In this document: piece after piece, positions 19,301-32,700 of the stretch | Numbering within the stretch: position 1 is the stretch's first letter | Layout: every line of letters starts with the position of its first letter | Source of the DNA: Acridotheres tristis | Taxonomy: Eukaryota > Chordata > Aves > Passeriformes > Sturnidae | Direction: 5' to 3' | DNA length: 64,000 nt | Assembly: GCA_037013685.1 (NCBI GenBank) | Contig: CM072919.1 | Coordinates: forward strand, 3,411,616-3,475,615 | Notes under the pieces: generated by a model | The model's database searches: none | What the model saw: the letters and a program-made list of their open reading frames with translations, nothing else | What the model was told of the DNA's origin: nothing | Translations under genes and position numbers: made by a program

Positions 19301-22300
19301 TTTATGTTGTTTGGTGCTGAAGTTTTTGTCAGCTCAACAGACAACCCTTTTTAGAATCACTTTCCTTTTTTCCATTTGTACGAGTGGAAATAAACTGTTG
19401 CCTGCCATTTGTTTACAGGAAGTAAGATGTGATCTTTTTCAAAAGATGAGGTTGAAGTTGTTTTCCATGTTTGCTGATCTGTTTCATAATTGCAAATTCA
19501 GTCTGGTGTTGTTAATATCTGGTTCTATTTAATACTTGTTTTTTTTTCTTTAACAGAAACCCTTCGTAGCTACTTCTCCCAGTATGGAGAAGTTGTAGAC
19601 TGTGTAATAATGAAAGACAAAACAACAAATCAATCTCGAGGATTTGGATTTGTCAAATTTAAAGATCCCAACTGTGTGGGAACAGTGCTGGCCAGCAGAC
19701 CTCATACGTTAGATGGCCGAAATGTAAGTTGCTTTTTTTGTTATTTTTTTTTCCTGCACCAGATTCAAAGATTTGGTTTAAATTCTGCCTCCTCATTTGC
19801 AGAGTGTCAGACTTTACCTGGTTGTTGGCTTAAATGATTTATTGTAAGGCAGCTCTAACTCCGTGGCTTGTGTTGCTCTGAACTCTGAGCAGCTGCATGT
19901 CAACAGGGCTGGGTTCAGCTGCCACAAAATGTAACTTTTAGAGCAAAATTCTTCATGCTGAGGTGTGACCAAAGTGGAATTTCTTGCAGATTGATCCAAA
20001 GCCATGCACACCTCGGGGGATGCAGCCAGAGCGGACACGGCCGAAGGAAGGATGGGTAAGGAGAGATCCCTGTGTGTCCTGACTGTTGTCCCAGTTCTCT
20101 TGAGTGCCTTTGGATTATATCTGTGTTTTAAAGGCAGAAATCTATGCAGAACTCAAGTGTAAATTTCATTTCTAAAAAAAGTCTTTAATTTAGATTTCCA
20201 TGGGCAGGCTCTGTGCACAGCAGTGTCAGTTTGGGTGTGGTGTTTCCTAAGCTCTTAGTGATGATTTTAGTGGAGCTCTTCAGACTTGAGAGCAGTGTCT
20301 GGAAGGGCACTGGTGCTGTTCCAGCCCACTCCACACCCTGCAGCTCCACCAGATCTCAGTGTAAAATGAGTCAGTGGCCTCAGAACACAGGCCCTGTGTT
20401 CTGGTGCTCTGAAGAACGGGGGACACTGAACCTCTGAGCTCAGAACGTGCTTCCCTTTCATGCCTGGGACACTTCAAGGCTGGAGCTCTCCCCCCAGCCT
20501 GCCAGAGCCCATTGTTCATGCTTCAGTGTAAAATGATAGAAGCAGCCACCCTTTATTGTCCTTCTGACTGAATTTTCTCCTCCTTGATTTAGCAGAAAGG
20601 ATCCAGGAGCGATAACAATAAATCCAATAAAATTTTTGTTGGTGGGATTCCTCATAACTGTGGCGAGACAGAGCTCAGGGAATACTTCAAGAAGTTCGGA
20701 GTGGTGAGTCCTGGGGGAAAAGGTGCCTCCCCTCCCTGCTGCCTCCTCTCACATTTCCTCAAGCTGTCAAATTTGGGGGTAATTTGGACAAATTGCTGGA
20801 GGAGCACCTGAAGCATTTTGTGAGAAACTGTAGTGAACATTCATCATCTGGAAATGTCCCTTAGCAGAACCTGCTGCTCGTGTGGGATTTACTTTGCTGC
20901 TTCTGTCTCCTCATGTTTAAGTCTACCTGATGCATTAATCTGTCTTTTCTTCCAAAAACTCCTGAGGTGGCTTAAGAATGATTATTTTTATTAGTATTAT
21001 TTCCACCCCCACCCCCTTTTCTCTTGATAACTTTCAGCTGGGCAATTAAAAATGTCGTCTGATTATGTTTTGGGAACAGTGAGTCTCTCAATGGGCTGAA
21101 TTTGAAGATCCTGGTATTTGGCTGTGTGTACAGATAGGTTAAATTTGGGTCTCCTGCCATTATTTTGGGAGCAGTAGCTGCTTTCAAACCATCTGGAGTC
21201 TCAGTTCTGGTGTCCCTAGAACCCCCATTCTGAGACAAGCTGCTCCTCATGCACCTTCTTTAATTCAGTTTGTAACCTTGGACTGAAATTACTGTATCTT
21301 CTGAAATTTTTTTTAATGTAGTTTTTACTCAGTTGTAATTCCCATTTATCCAAGCTCTCACTGCCCATTTAATATGATAAACTACTCAATTAAATAATTC
21401 AGCTGTGAATAATTTTGAGGAAGTTTGCCCGAGTTAAATTCAGGACTGTGCTGGTAAAAATGAACTTAATTGGCATTAAGTGTAGTTTTTGATAATTTTT
21501 TCAATAAATTTTTTCCAACATTTCTTAGTGGCAGCAAAGGATTTATTGAGAAACAAGTTAAGTTTATCAAGAGTTAAATCAATGTTTAAAATTCCATTAA
21601 GATAATTTATTTCAAAACACAAAAAAGCAACAGCTAACAACTGTTTCTTTAGCTTGAAAGGCTGCAGTAGACTAATAATAAAAGCAGGGAGCACGTTCCA
21701 CAGCTGTGGGATGTAGTTTCTAAAGGCTCTTCCTCACAGACTTGGCTTTCCAGCTGTGCCCTGGATGCTGGGGAGATACAGGGTATGTCCTGCAGGTGTA
21801 GAAGGCAACAGCCACAACTGTAAGTGCCCTTAAAAGTAAGTAGTAGCACTTTACTCATAGTATAGAAATCAGAAAATCTTCCTGGAGTTGTAACGAGTCC
21901 CTTTGGAGCAGTGGAGTCTCACAAATGTTTTGTGGCCACGAGAGTGAAGAGCCCAAGGCAGGCATTGATTTGTAGCCCTGGTAATTGCTGGGTCATGAAG
22001 GCCAGGGTGAAGAGGATCCAAATGGAGCAGGGTGGGACAAATCTGGCACTGATTGTCCCATGGCACAATCCTGCCATGGATCCCCCAGCTGGGAGCATCC
22101 AGCAGGATGTGCTCCAAGTGAGTGCAGCAACTCAAACCCCAGTGTTTTCTAGGTGTAAGTAAAGATAAAATTGATTTTTATCAGATTTTAAACTCAGATT
22201 TTTATTGTCAGATTTTAAACTCGTTTTTACTCACGAGTAAAAATATCCTAAGATTATCTTGAAGATGCAGTTCTACAAAATCACACCCATTTTGTGACCA

Positions 22301-25300
22301 CTTTTCTGCATCTGAGAGACTTCAGAGCAGTTCCCTTCAGCTGTTTTAATATTGACATAAACATTCCACCTCAGGTTTTGTTTAAATTGTAGCTCACTGT
22401 GGTGCTCATTTTGAAAAGAATAATCCTGAAACCCTTGAACAGCTTGCAATTTCCATTTTTTTTTCTTTTTTTTACGTTAAAATCACACTGATACTGCTCA
22501 TGCAGAACTTAGAGGGGTTTTGTAAAGCTGTTTAAAGCATTGGTTTAACTGGTGCTCTGGGCCTCTCTGGTGCTCCAGTAATTCAATCAGAGGAGCCCTG
22601 CATGTTCCTAAAGGTGCCTGCAGCTCAAGCTGCTTTTCATGGTGAAAGTGAAAATGGTTAAAAATGGGGAAAATCATCTTTAAAAAGCTACACTGATGAG
22701 TTGCTGGCAAACAAACGCTTGGGGTGTGTAATAGAGTGAGTACAAATAAATGCAAAACCTCAATGTTCAATTAAAATGTTAAAAGTGTGATGAGACAACG
22801 GAGATGAACCGAGGCTTTGTAAACCCCCAGGTTTTGTGCTGTTGCTGGTTTGGTGGCTGCACTTGGGTTGTGCTTTGTGGGTAGAGAGCAGGAACCAGCT
22901 GGTGGTGGCTGCTGCAGCCCTTCCCTGCCAGCACAGGGAGTAGAATTTCCCTTCTCTCTTCCAGGTCACTGAAGTTGTAATGATCTATGACGCAGAGAAA
23001 CAGAGGCCCCGAGGTAAAGGCTGATCTAGTTTGTCCTTGAAATTTCTTCATACTCTCCTATAGTCAGATGGCAAACTATTTCACACCATCAGAAAAGGTA
23101 GATTTTTTTTTTTTTTTTTCCTCCTATGTTGCCTCAGGAAAAAGAATAATTCACTAGGCAAACATCACTTCAAGTCTAGACTCTTCATCTCCAGCTTCAC
23201 TTGGGTCTGTGCATTTCAATTCAGATGTTTCATGCTCATTGATGGGTTGGTTTTTTTTTTTTTAGTTGAATGAAATTTGATTCTCAAGCCACTCCTGTGG
23301 CTTAAGGTACTTTTGAGGGGGGAAAAAAATAAGATTTTCCTCCTGTTCCACATGAAAGGTACGTTGGGTCTGCAAGTGCATGGGGGGTGCTCCAGCCAGA
23401 GCACAAGACAGGACAGAATCCATCCATCACCTGCTTTTTGTTTTGGTTAAATGGCTTCACCTCAAATTAAAGAAAAATAACTCTTCTTAAACAACACAAA
23501 ATAATTCTGAAAGATTTATATATGTATATTTTAAATTGGGATATACAATCCCTGTGTACGAGATTGCTTTTTAAGAGGGGAGAGGGGGAAAAAACCCCCA
23601 AAAACCTGAAAGATTCACTCGATATTAAATCAAACTGGGAACCTTTGGTCAAAATATGAAGCAAATTCCATGTCACCCATGTCCCTTTGCATCCACCATC
23701 TGTTTGCCAAGGAAGAGGCAATATTTTGGCACGTGAAGCTTAGCTGTGCTCCCACCCTGTAGCATGTTGGACATGCTAGAGAATAGTTTGCCATCTGAAC
23801 TTTTCATTTCTCTTCTGCCTCATTATTAAGAAATATATCCTTCACTTCATATTTATTAAGCTGTTAAGTCTTAGTTTTATTTTTAATTTAGACATACATC
23901 CTTAGTGACATATTTAAGTGTTTCATAGTAAAGTATGGTAATGTTAAGTAAGTTCTTTTTTTTGTTTCTTTTCTCTCTGTGAATTGTTTGACTGTGATTA
24001 ACGATATCTCTTTAGATTTCTTCTCTCTAGGTGATAATTTATCACAGAGGTACAGGCCAGTTCCACAGTCAGAGGAGGGACGGGCTTTGTCTTTTATTGG
24101 AGTGTAAACGAAGTTTCAATATATTTGTTTTTTTTGTTTTCTTGCTTTAGCTATCCTAATCTTCTTCCAGCAGATCCCTTTGATTTAAGCAGCACATAAA
24201 TTCATCTGTTTCAGTGCTCTAGAGCAGCTGGTTTTGGATAGAGGGGACAAAGGCACTGGCATCCAAATGTGATTTGGGGCTCAAGTTCTGAAATATTGCA
24301 GCAATTATTGTATCATCTCTATCTTGGCAATATTTAATCCCAGCCTTGCAGCCTCTGTGCAAAAGGTACTTAAACATCATGCCTGGTCTGGATTAATCCT
24401 GTCTCAATTAATGGCTTCTCTGCTTCAAGCTCTACTAAAAACAAATGAGGCAAAGGAGGGCTTGGGGTACAAAAAGTGCCAGGTGGGGGAAAGGCCTTGT
24501 CTCCACCCACAGAAAACTTCCTCCCCTAATTCAGCAGACTTCTTAAGCACTTCTTGAATCCTGTCTCTCTGCCTTTTGTTTCTGTGCTGTTCCAGGCTTT
24601 TTTTAGTCTGCTGACTAACAGTCATCTCCCAAAATGGCCTTGGCAGTCCCTGGGGGGTGCTAGGAAAAATTCCTCGAGTTTGTGTTGGGTAGTCCTGGCT
24701 GTGCATCCCAGAACACATTTTCTCTTGCCTTCTCTCTGTGCTCTCTTGCTGCTCTCTCTCCTTATCCTTTCAATGACTGTTGATAAAATTCCAGAGCCCA
24801 GTTTGGTGCCATCTCTCCTCAGACCCTTCTGAATTTTGCCTTTTCCCATTCCCTTTCCCACCCTTCCTTTGGAAGTGCACATTGGTTTACTGCTAGGAGG
24901 AGGGAAAATGCTCCCTGTTCCTAATCCCTGTAGCATCCATTGACCTCCAGCTCCTCAGGAAGCACCAAATTCTCAGGTGATGTCCTTGAGGAGCTGACTG
25001 GGGTCAGGTATCCTCATGATCTTTGCTTCCTCCCAGTCCTGCCTGCTCCTGCCAGCTCTGCCTCATCCAAACTTTGCACAGCCCCAAGCACAGCAGCCAT
25101 GTCACATCTCTGAAGGAGCAAAGTGGCTTTGGTGCAGTCTCAGCTTCTCCTGCTCCCTGTTCTTGGCCAAGCTAACAGCTGGGAAGAGATTTCCATGTTC
25201 TTGCTGTGTCTGTTCTCCTCCTCCCTTGGCTGCAGACCAGCCCTGTCACTCTGGTCTTGTCCTTTTGGATTCCTGCTGGATGCAGTTCATTTCTCCAGCC

Positions 25301-28300
25301 TTTAGCAGAGTCCTGTCCTTGAGAAACTGAAGCTGCAGGTGGTGGGTTTCATCCCTTCTGCTCAAAACTTCGCCTTGGAGTTGTGCTGTGTCACTCTGAT
25401 TTCTTCACTCTTCCTTATCTAGTCTGATCCTTTTAAATCCCCTTTATAAAATCAATTTACTGCTTTCCTCAATGACCTCTTGCTCTCCCTGTTCTGCCCC
25501 TCCAGCCCCATCCCACAATCTCTTCCCCTCCTTTAGCTTTGGAATCAAATTTAACACCAACCTTCACATCCAGATGGAATCCATGGTTTTTCTTCCCCCA
25601 TCTCTTTTTAGACAAAGGCTGGAATACTAAATGTGATTTAAATACAAACACTTTTCCTTTGGCTCCAACACTCGGATTTCTGGTTAACTCAGACAAATAT
25701 ATTGTGATGAAATGCTGCTCTCAGCTTCGAGGCTGCTTTCATCACAGCTCCACAAAACTTCGTTTATACTGCCAGTCTCTTGTGTGTGGGAAATGCCAAG
25801 TTTTTTCCTTTTTATTTTCAGTTTATTTTAGTGATGTCTTTTGCTCTTGTTGCTGACAGCAGAATTTGACCTGCTGGAATCTATTTTGGCCTGTATCTTT
25901 GTGTATTTATATATATATATATATATAAACTTTCTCTACACTAGGCCTCTTTGGGCTTACCCAACGCAGTTGGATAAGCGTGGAGAGACATTCCTGTGCT
26001 AGATCCTGTATTCTGTAACGCTTTAGAGCAAGATTTGGCTGCTGTCAGCACTAGCTGCAAAGCAAAACGCAAACCAAGGGGGAAATCTTGGGTTTCAGAA
26101 AAGCAGAACCGCATCCATGTTCCATAAACGCTTCCCACGCCGCACCTCGGGTTTCTTTTCTAATTTTTTTATTGCTCTCCCCCCCCCCTCCCCTTTCTTC
26201 CCCCTCCTCTGTAGCTAACCCAAAGAATGGCACAATTCCTGTACTGCATGTGTCCCTCCCTGCCCTGGGTTGTCCCCACCAGCAGCCAGTGGGTGATGGC
26301 ATGAAGCAGCTGCCATGTCCTGGGGGATTAAACCACTATTTTGCCACTCTCTCGGCTGTGTCAGCAGCTACAACCTACGTGCAGTGGTTCTCAGAGTGAC
26401 TCCAAAAAGGGGAGCTTTGCCTCCTTTCCCAGATTTTTCTCCAAGCATCAAAAGCTGTTGGATCTGGCTGACCTGCCAGCAGCCAGGGCTGTGGGCAGGT
26501 GAAAGGGAATGAGCCACCTGTTGGGAGGGCAAAAAGGACTCTAGGAAGTTGTGTGGATTTTTCAAAATGAAACCAACAGGAAATAGAAGAAATGAAACAG
26601 GTTCAGGACGTGGCAGCAGCACCAGGTTCTGTGTGAGCAGCACCTCACAGGGGGTTGCTGTGTTGGGAAGGAGTGACACCTGTTCTGGGCTTTTTCTCCA
26701 AGGTGTGGAAAACTTGAGAACCTCTGATGTAGGTTGTTAGTTTCTGAAGCTTCTCATTCATCCATGGAGTGGTAAAATTTCTCATGCTTTAACAGCTACA
26801 TTTCAAAACTAACTTTCTTATTTTCCATGGGAAAATATTCCCTAACTGGAAGCTGGGCTAAGGGATTGGGAGGAAGTTGCTTTGCAGCTTTTGGGGAACA
26901 GGGATATATTGACAGGTTTTCCTTGGGTGAACTAGGCTGAATCAAAGGGAGGAGCAGCAAAGTTGCTTGACTTCAATCTGCTGTCCCACAAGTATTTTGA
27001 TTTTAGCAGTTTTTTTCCATTTCCTGGTAGGTGGATGAGGAATAAAATCAAATTAAAAGCCGGTTAACGAGCTCAGTTCGAAGCTGCATGCGCGCAATCG
27101 AGACGAGGCACTAAAGCCTCTTCACAGGAAGTATCCATTGCAATTTCCTCAGAGTTTTTTACCAATTGAACACAAGTGTCGTTATCTGAAACCCCTGCTT
27201 GAACCCTTGGTCTGCCCCTAATACTGTTCATCATCCTGTTTTGTGTCACAACACCCTGCTACCTTGATTCACTCTTCGTCGTTGGCTAGGTTTTGGATTT
27301 ATTACTTTCGAGGACGAACAATCAGTGGACCAGGCTGTCAACATGCATTTTCACGACATCATGGGCAAAAAAGTGTGTAGTTGTAGTTTTATTTTACCTT
27401 AAGAAAGAACCAAGTCTTGGGCAACGAGAGATTTCGCTGGGGAATCCAACTTAATTGTTGGTGGGAGAGCATGGCAGTCCAAATTCAAGGCTTTATCCAT
27501 GGAGGTGGGGAAAGTCTGAGTTTGCTGAGTTAGGATGGGGGCAGCCTGGGGGGAAGGGAGGGCTTGGAAGCCTGAGGATTCAGGCTGTGGGCTCTGCTTG
27601 GGGTGAGGCCTTGTGTGTACAGACCTGGGGGCTGCTCTGGCTCGGCATGAGCAGGTGGGATCATCATCACTGGGATGAACTGGTGCTCGCTGCCTCTGCT
27701 TTGAGCACTGCTGTGGTGCAAGGAGAGAGAGAGAGAGAAAAATCAGTGATTTCCAGCTGTTGGAAAAGCAGAATCCCAGTGAAATCCCAGTTGTTCAAGG
27801 CTTGGTTTAAGATACCACTCCTTCAGATGTGTACTCGATACTCAAATCTCGAGGTGGTGTCAGACAATCTGCTTTATATAATCTTAAACTTTCAAAGAAA
27901 AAGGGAGGAAAAAAAAGAAAACATCCTGAAGGATTGGTTTTTTAAAAAATTGGGTCACTTACTGTGAAACTTTGATACCAACCCACGTACTCTATATAGT
28001 ATTTAACCACAATGCAGTTAAGTGACCTCTGGTTGTTTCATCTTCATACTGTGTTGTCAGCAAACGGGGATTGCATAGGGAGGAATTTTTTAGGCTTTTT
28101 TGATGTTACTTAGCAAGGAACATGCTTTTACCTGTGGAAAAAAAAAAACAAAAGAAACAAACCTAAAAGCAAAATAAATTGTTGCAGGATACCCAAGTTT
28201 TATATCTAGAGAAAAGAGTAATTTAAAGGAAAAATGAACCACAGGAAATTCTGGTAAATTTAAGTCCTTGCACAGCTTTAAGGTATATCCAGATTTTAAC

Positions 28301-29680
28301 TAAATGTTAAAACTGCTAAAGTTGGAGTTGAGGGTGTTCAGGGAGACACAGGAGATTCTCACAATCCTTGAATTATTGCACTGTATGAGTTTTTAATTGT
28401 CTTTAAAAGTCCTTTATGTGCTGATATTTCATAAGCCTTTCCTTAGCTAGCAGGGGACGCACTCTGCATATCAGTGGAGTTCTGGTTCATTTTGCAGTGG
28501 AATAATGCCTTTAATTCCTGTCAACTTGTTTTGGGGTGGAAGGCTGGGGAGTTTGCTGATAATGGGAACAAAGGAATGTGCTTATGGGATCCAGAACATC
28601 AGTTCTTGGTTCCTGGTGTGAGCAGGTGCAGGAAATCACACAGGGGTGCCTAAGGATCACCTGTATCCCCCAATATTCCCTGGAATTGCCTTCAGCAAAC
28701 CCCTAAAGTGGGAGCTGATCCCACAAAGCAGCAGATCCAGATGGGAACAAAGGAAAAACATCCATGAGGGATGGAGAGAGCCCAGTGTGAGCTCCAGATG
28801 TCACCTCACTGCTGCTGGCTTTGAGACACAGCACTGGAGTTCTCAGTGTTCCCCAAACAAACACAATTCCAAACTGAAATAATTGATTTTTTGCCCTTTC
28901 TCCCTTCTCAGTGGGAAAAAGAAAAAAAAAAAAAAGCAGGATTCGGGGATTTTTAACTCAGAGTAATAGAGCTGCCTCAGTTCTTGGAGTAACCTGGGCT
29001 CTAGGCAGGTGTGGAATTGGAACCTCCCCATTGCACAGGGAATTTTCAGTCCTCACTTTGGCAGTTCCCTGCTTCCAAGTGTGCACTGAAAAATTAATGG
29101 GATTCTTCCACAAGGATTAATGAGCTCCAGATCCCCTGCTCTCTCCTTCACTGCCTAATCATGCCTGCTTTAAAAATGGTATCTCTGTCTTTTTTTGGTA
29201 ATTAAAAAGGTATTGCTGAAATGAATCCATATGTTGTTGAAAGGAGGGGGAAGAAATTAAAATTGCAAGAAAGCCTCTGCTTTTGTAAGCAATAACCGAA
29301 TTCCCTCAAGGCAAATGTGTTAAGACTCATTAATTTGAGTCCTTTGAAAAATTCCCTTGGTTCCTCTCTGGAAGGGCCTTGAGCTGACAGAGATTTGGTT
29401 ACTGTCATGTCTCATGTCCTTGGGGCATTGGCAGGGGGGTGTGGGGGGCTTTGTCCTTGCCTTGTGCCTGTTTCCTGTTTGTTCTCCAACATGAATGGCT
29501 TTTAAGACATGGCAGGAAGAATTCTGAATACTTTATTTTCCATACTACTCAGCCCCATTGATGATTGAGATTTATTTTCTTTGTACTCTGGCACCCATTA
29601 AAATTAATCATGAAATGAAAAAAAAAAAAAAAAAGGCTCGAATTCAGCGAGTGCTGAGAGGGTTTCATTAAATCAGAACT

Positions 29681-29712
<32 letters not shown>

Positions 29713-32700
29713 GAGAGGTTTATGTTGAATGTGCAGCTTATTTTAAGTAGGTCAAACGCACTTATTCCATGGCTGGGAACACTAGGACATTTTATCTTGG
29801 AATGAAATAAGTTCAGCACTGTGGTTACTAATTTTTAAAACAGGAGGGGTTTTGTCACTGACTTAACACAGTATGAAGATTTGCTTCTTATTGACTCAAC
29901 TGTCCATTTTTATTACTTGCATGTTTGTTTACTTTTTTGTTAGATGTAATGTAAGATTCTCTTATCACATCCATTCCCTCTGACATTGTTTGAGTTAACT
30001 GAGATTCTTTAAGCGTTAGCCTGGGGAAGGTAAGTCTTTATCTTCCATTAGACATTTAAATAAAATCTTTAAGTTTAAAAAAAAAAAAAAAAAGACAACA
30101 ATACACAAAAAAAAAAAAGACCAAAAAATGTGTGTTTCTCAGGTATGAGCAGAGCTGAAATTGCAGTTAGTTGGGGTGGGTTAAACTGTCACTTCCAAAT
30201 GGACCCCAAACATGTTTGGTTAAAGCATTAGTACCCTTTTTCAGAGCAGCCTCTTCACTCAAAATTCTGGTTTTTTTAAACTGAAAACATCATCTCTATA
30301 TCTCCTGCCTTGAACTTGAACTCAGTCTGTCACGAGTGTCCAGGATTGTGCTGTTTTAAGTGCAGAGCTGCTGTAAGAGGGTACTGCTGTTTTAAGATTC
30401 AAGCCAACGAGACCGAAGCGATTTGTAGGATGCTTTTCTTGGAATCCCTCAACAGTAGGACTTTGTAATTCCTTACCAATCACCTACACTGTACCTGAGA
30501 AACATTGTAAATTACTGGCCTTAAGTTTTAATAATTAAGTATTTAGACATAAGTCATAAGATGCTAAGTGTAGTCTTAAGTGTAACTGCGGGTGTGTGTG
30601 AGGGGCCGGGGGGCGCGGGGCCCCCCCCAGCCCCGCTGAGCTCTGCCTCTGTTTGTTTAGGTGGAGGTGAAACGTGCTGAGCCTCGGGACAGCAAGAGCC
30701 AAACTCCAGGGCCACCAGGGGCCAGCCAGTGGGGAAGCAGGATCATGCCAAGTGCTGCCAACGGCTGGGCAGGGCAGCCCCCACCGACCTGGCAGCAGGG
30801 ATACGGCCCCCAAGGTACTGCCCAGCCTGCCCCGTGTGCCATCCCCTGCCTGGCCTTTCCAGCTCCTGCTCTCTGCTTCTCTGCCCTGCATGGTGTTTAT
30901 CTCCCTCATAGCAGGACTCGGTTTCCACCCTCTCCAGTCTTTTCCTGAAGTTTTTTCACTGCTTTTTCCCAAAAATCTGTTTAGTTGGCAGAAGGCGGTC
31001 CCGGGTGTGTGGCACGTGGTCCCGGGTGTGTTTCACCTGTTCCCTTTGGAGCTGCCTCTCCCCACTTGGAATTCCTGTGGTTTTGGGAAGGCTCCAGGGT
31101 GGGATTCCAGCTATGGAGTGGGTTCTGCACAAAACCCCAGTGATAAATTCGGCTGAAATACGGCTTTTCAAGGATGAGGCAGTTTCAAAGGAAGTTATCA
31201 GGAAAATCTGAAAGAGATGAGGGGAAAAATGGATGGCCTTGCCTTTTTGAATTTTATTGCTTAATGTAGCTTGGGAAAGCACCAGGCAGCTCTGGTGCAG
31301 GGAGCACTCAGAGCACACCAGGAGCCCTGAGGGGCTCAAGAGCAGCCTGGGTTTGATGGCTGCAACCCCCCTGAGGTTCCAGAGGCAGGATAAACATGCT
31401 GAGTTCATCTGAAGACAATTTTGATAACTTCTGGAGAAATGCAGAGGGATAATTGAGTTGCTGTGACTTGCTTGCTCTGAGAGATGAGAAATGTTCACCT
31501 GGGGGGGCTGCAGGGAGCGTGGCTGCTCCATCCCTGCTCTGATGGATGCAAGTGCAGCACAGGGATTGCTCATTTCCCCACGGTGCTGATTAACTTGAAA
31601 GCTTCAGCTGAGGGTTGACATTGTGCACAGATGTGCTAATCTGCAAACTGAGAAACTCCCATTATTTTCCATGCAGTGATTAGTAGGGAAAATGATATCT
31701 GATCTCCTGGAAAGATTAATGTCAGACATGAGCACATTTATCCTTCAATCTCAGCACTGCACAAGGGATGGGAAAGCCTTTTTTATGCTTCAAACACTGC
31801 AAGAATAACTGGGATAAACCTGGTAGTAAATTAAGAATCCCTTGGATGTGTTGTCTGCTGGGGTTCTCTGGGATTTTGTTCTCTGTAGTTTCTTGCACTT
31901 GGTATGTGGCAGCTCTCAGATGCTCCATCTGATTTGGGTTTGGGAGTTGCTGTCTTTTCTGAATGTCATTTGCTGAATGATTCAGAGTCTTTCCAGAATT
32001 GCACATTCAGAAATAGTCCCACAGTGTTTCTTGGGCCATAAAAATAGCTCTGTAAGGGACATGGGGAGGATACCCAGTCTATCCCAGAGCCAAATCCTTC
32101 TTCTTGCATCATCCCTGCTCCAGAGTGTGCAGCTTTGCTGATATCTGAAACTCTTTTTTTTTTGTTCTTGTTGTAGGGATGTGGGTGCCAGCTGGACAGG
32201 CAATTGGTAAGTACATTATATGGGACCAATTCTGAAAGGAACAAATCCTCCCGAGCATGGGTGCAGCTTCTTTGAGCATTCACTGTGATTTGTGGATTTC
32301 TGTAGGATTTAACCTACATTTAAAAGCTTGATTGAATTTGTCCTGGAAGAACGAAGGGGAAGACAGTGGATTCTTAGCAGCTCAGTAATGGGAGCTGACA
32401 CACATCCTGCTGTTCCAGCCACATTAATTTATTACCAAGGGATTACATGCTAAACTCCAATTATTTACAGTGGGGATACTTGGAGGACAAATATTTCCCA
32501 AAGTGAGGATTCATAAAAGGCTGAACCTGCATTTGAAATCCACCCAACAGCCTTACCCCATCTAGAGGAAGCTGAACTCCAGCAGCAGCTCCTTGGCATT
32601 CATCTGGTTCAATTTTGGGGTTTCTGTTCCTTTTGCAGGTGGATATGGACCCCCTCCTCCGGGCAGAGGAGCTCCTCCCCCACCACCACCATTTACCTCA

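Noticed and set aside
21660..22110. Possible old retroelement
   Set aside because: Some words look repeat-like (accountable LTR or SINE boxes were sought), but I could find no terminal repeats, promoter boxes or tail to support a call.
23064..23798. DNA transposon with terminal inverted repeats
   Set aside because: The arms look like inverted repeats, but I find no matching 2-bp or 8-bp target-site duplication next to them and no transposase remnant, so I kept only the inverted-repeat observation.
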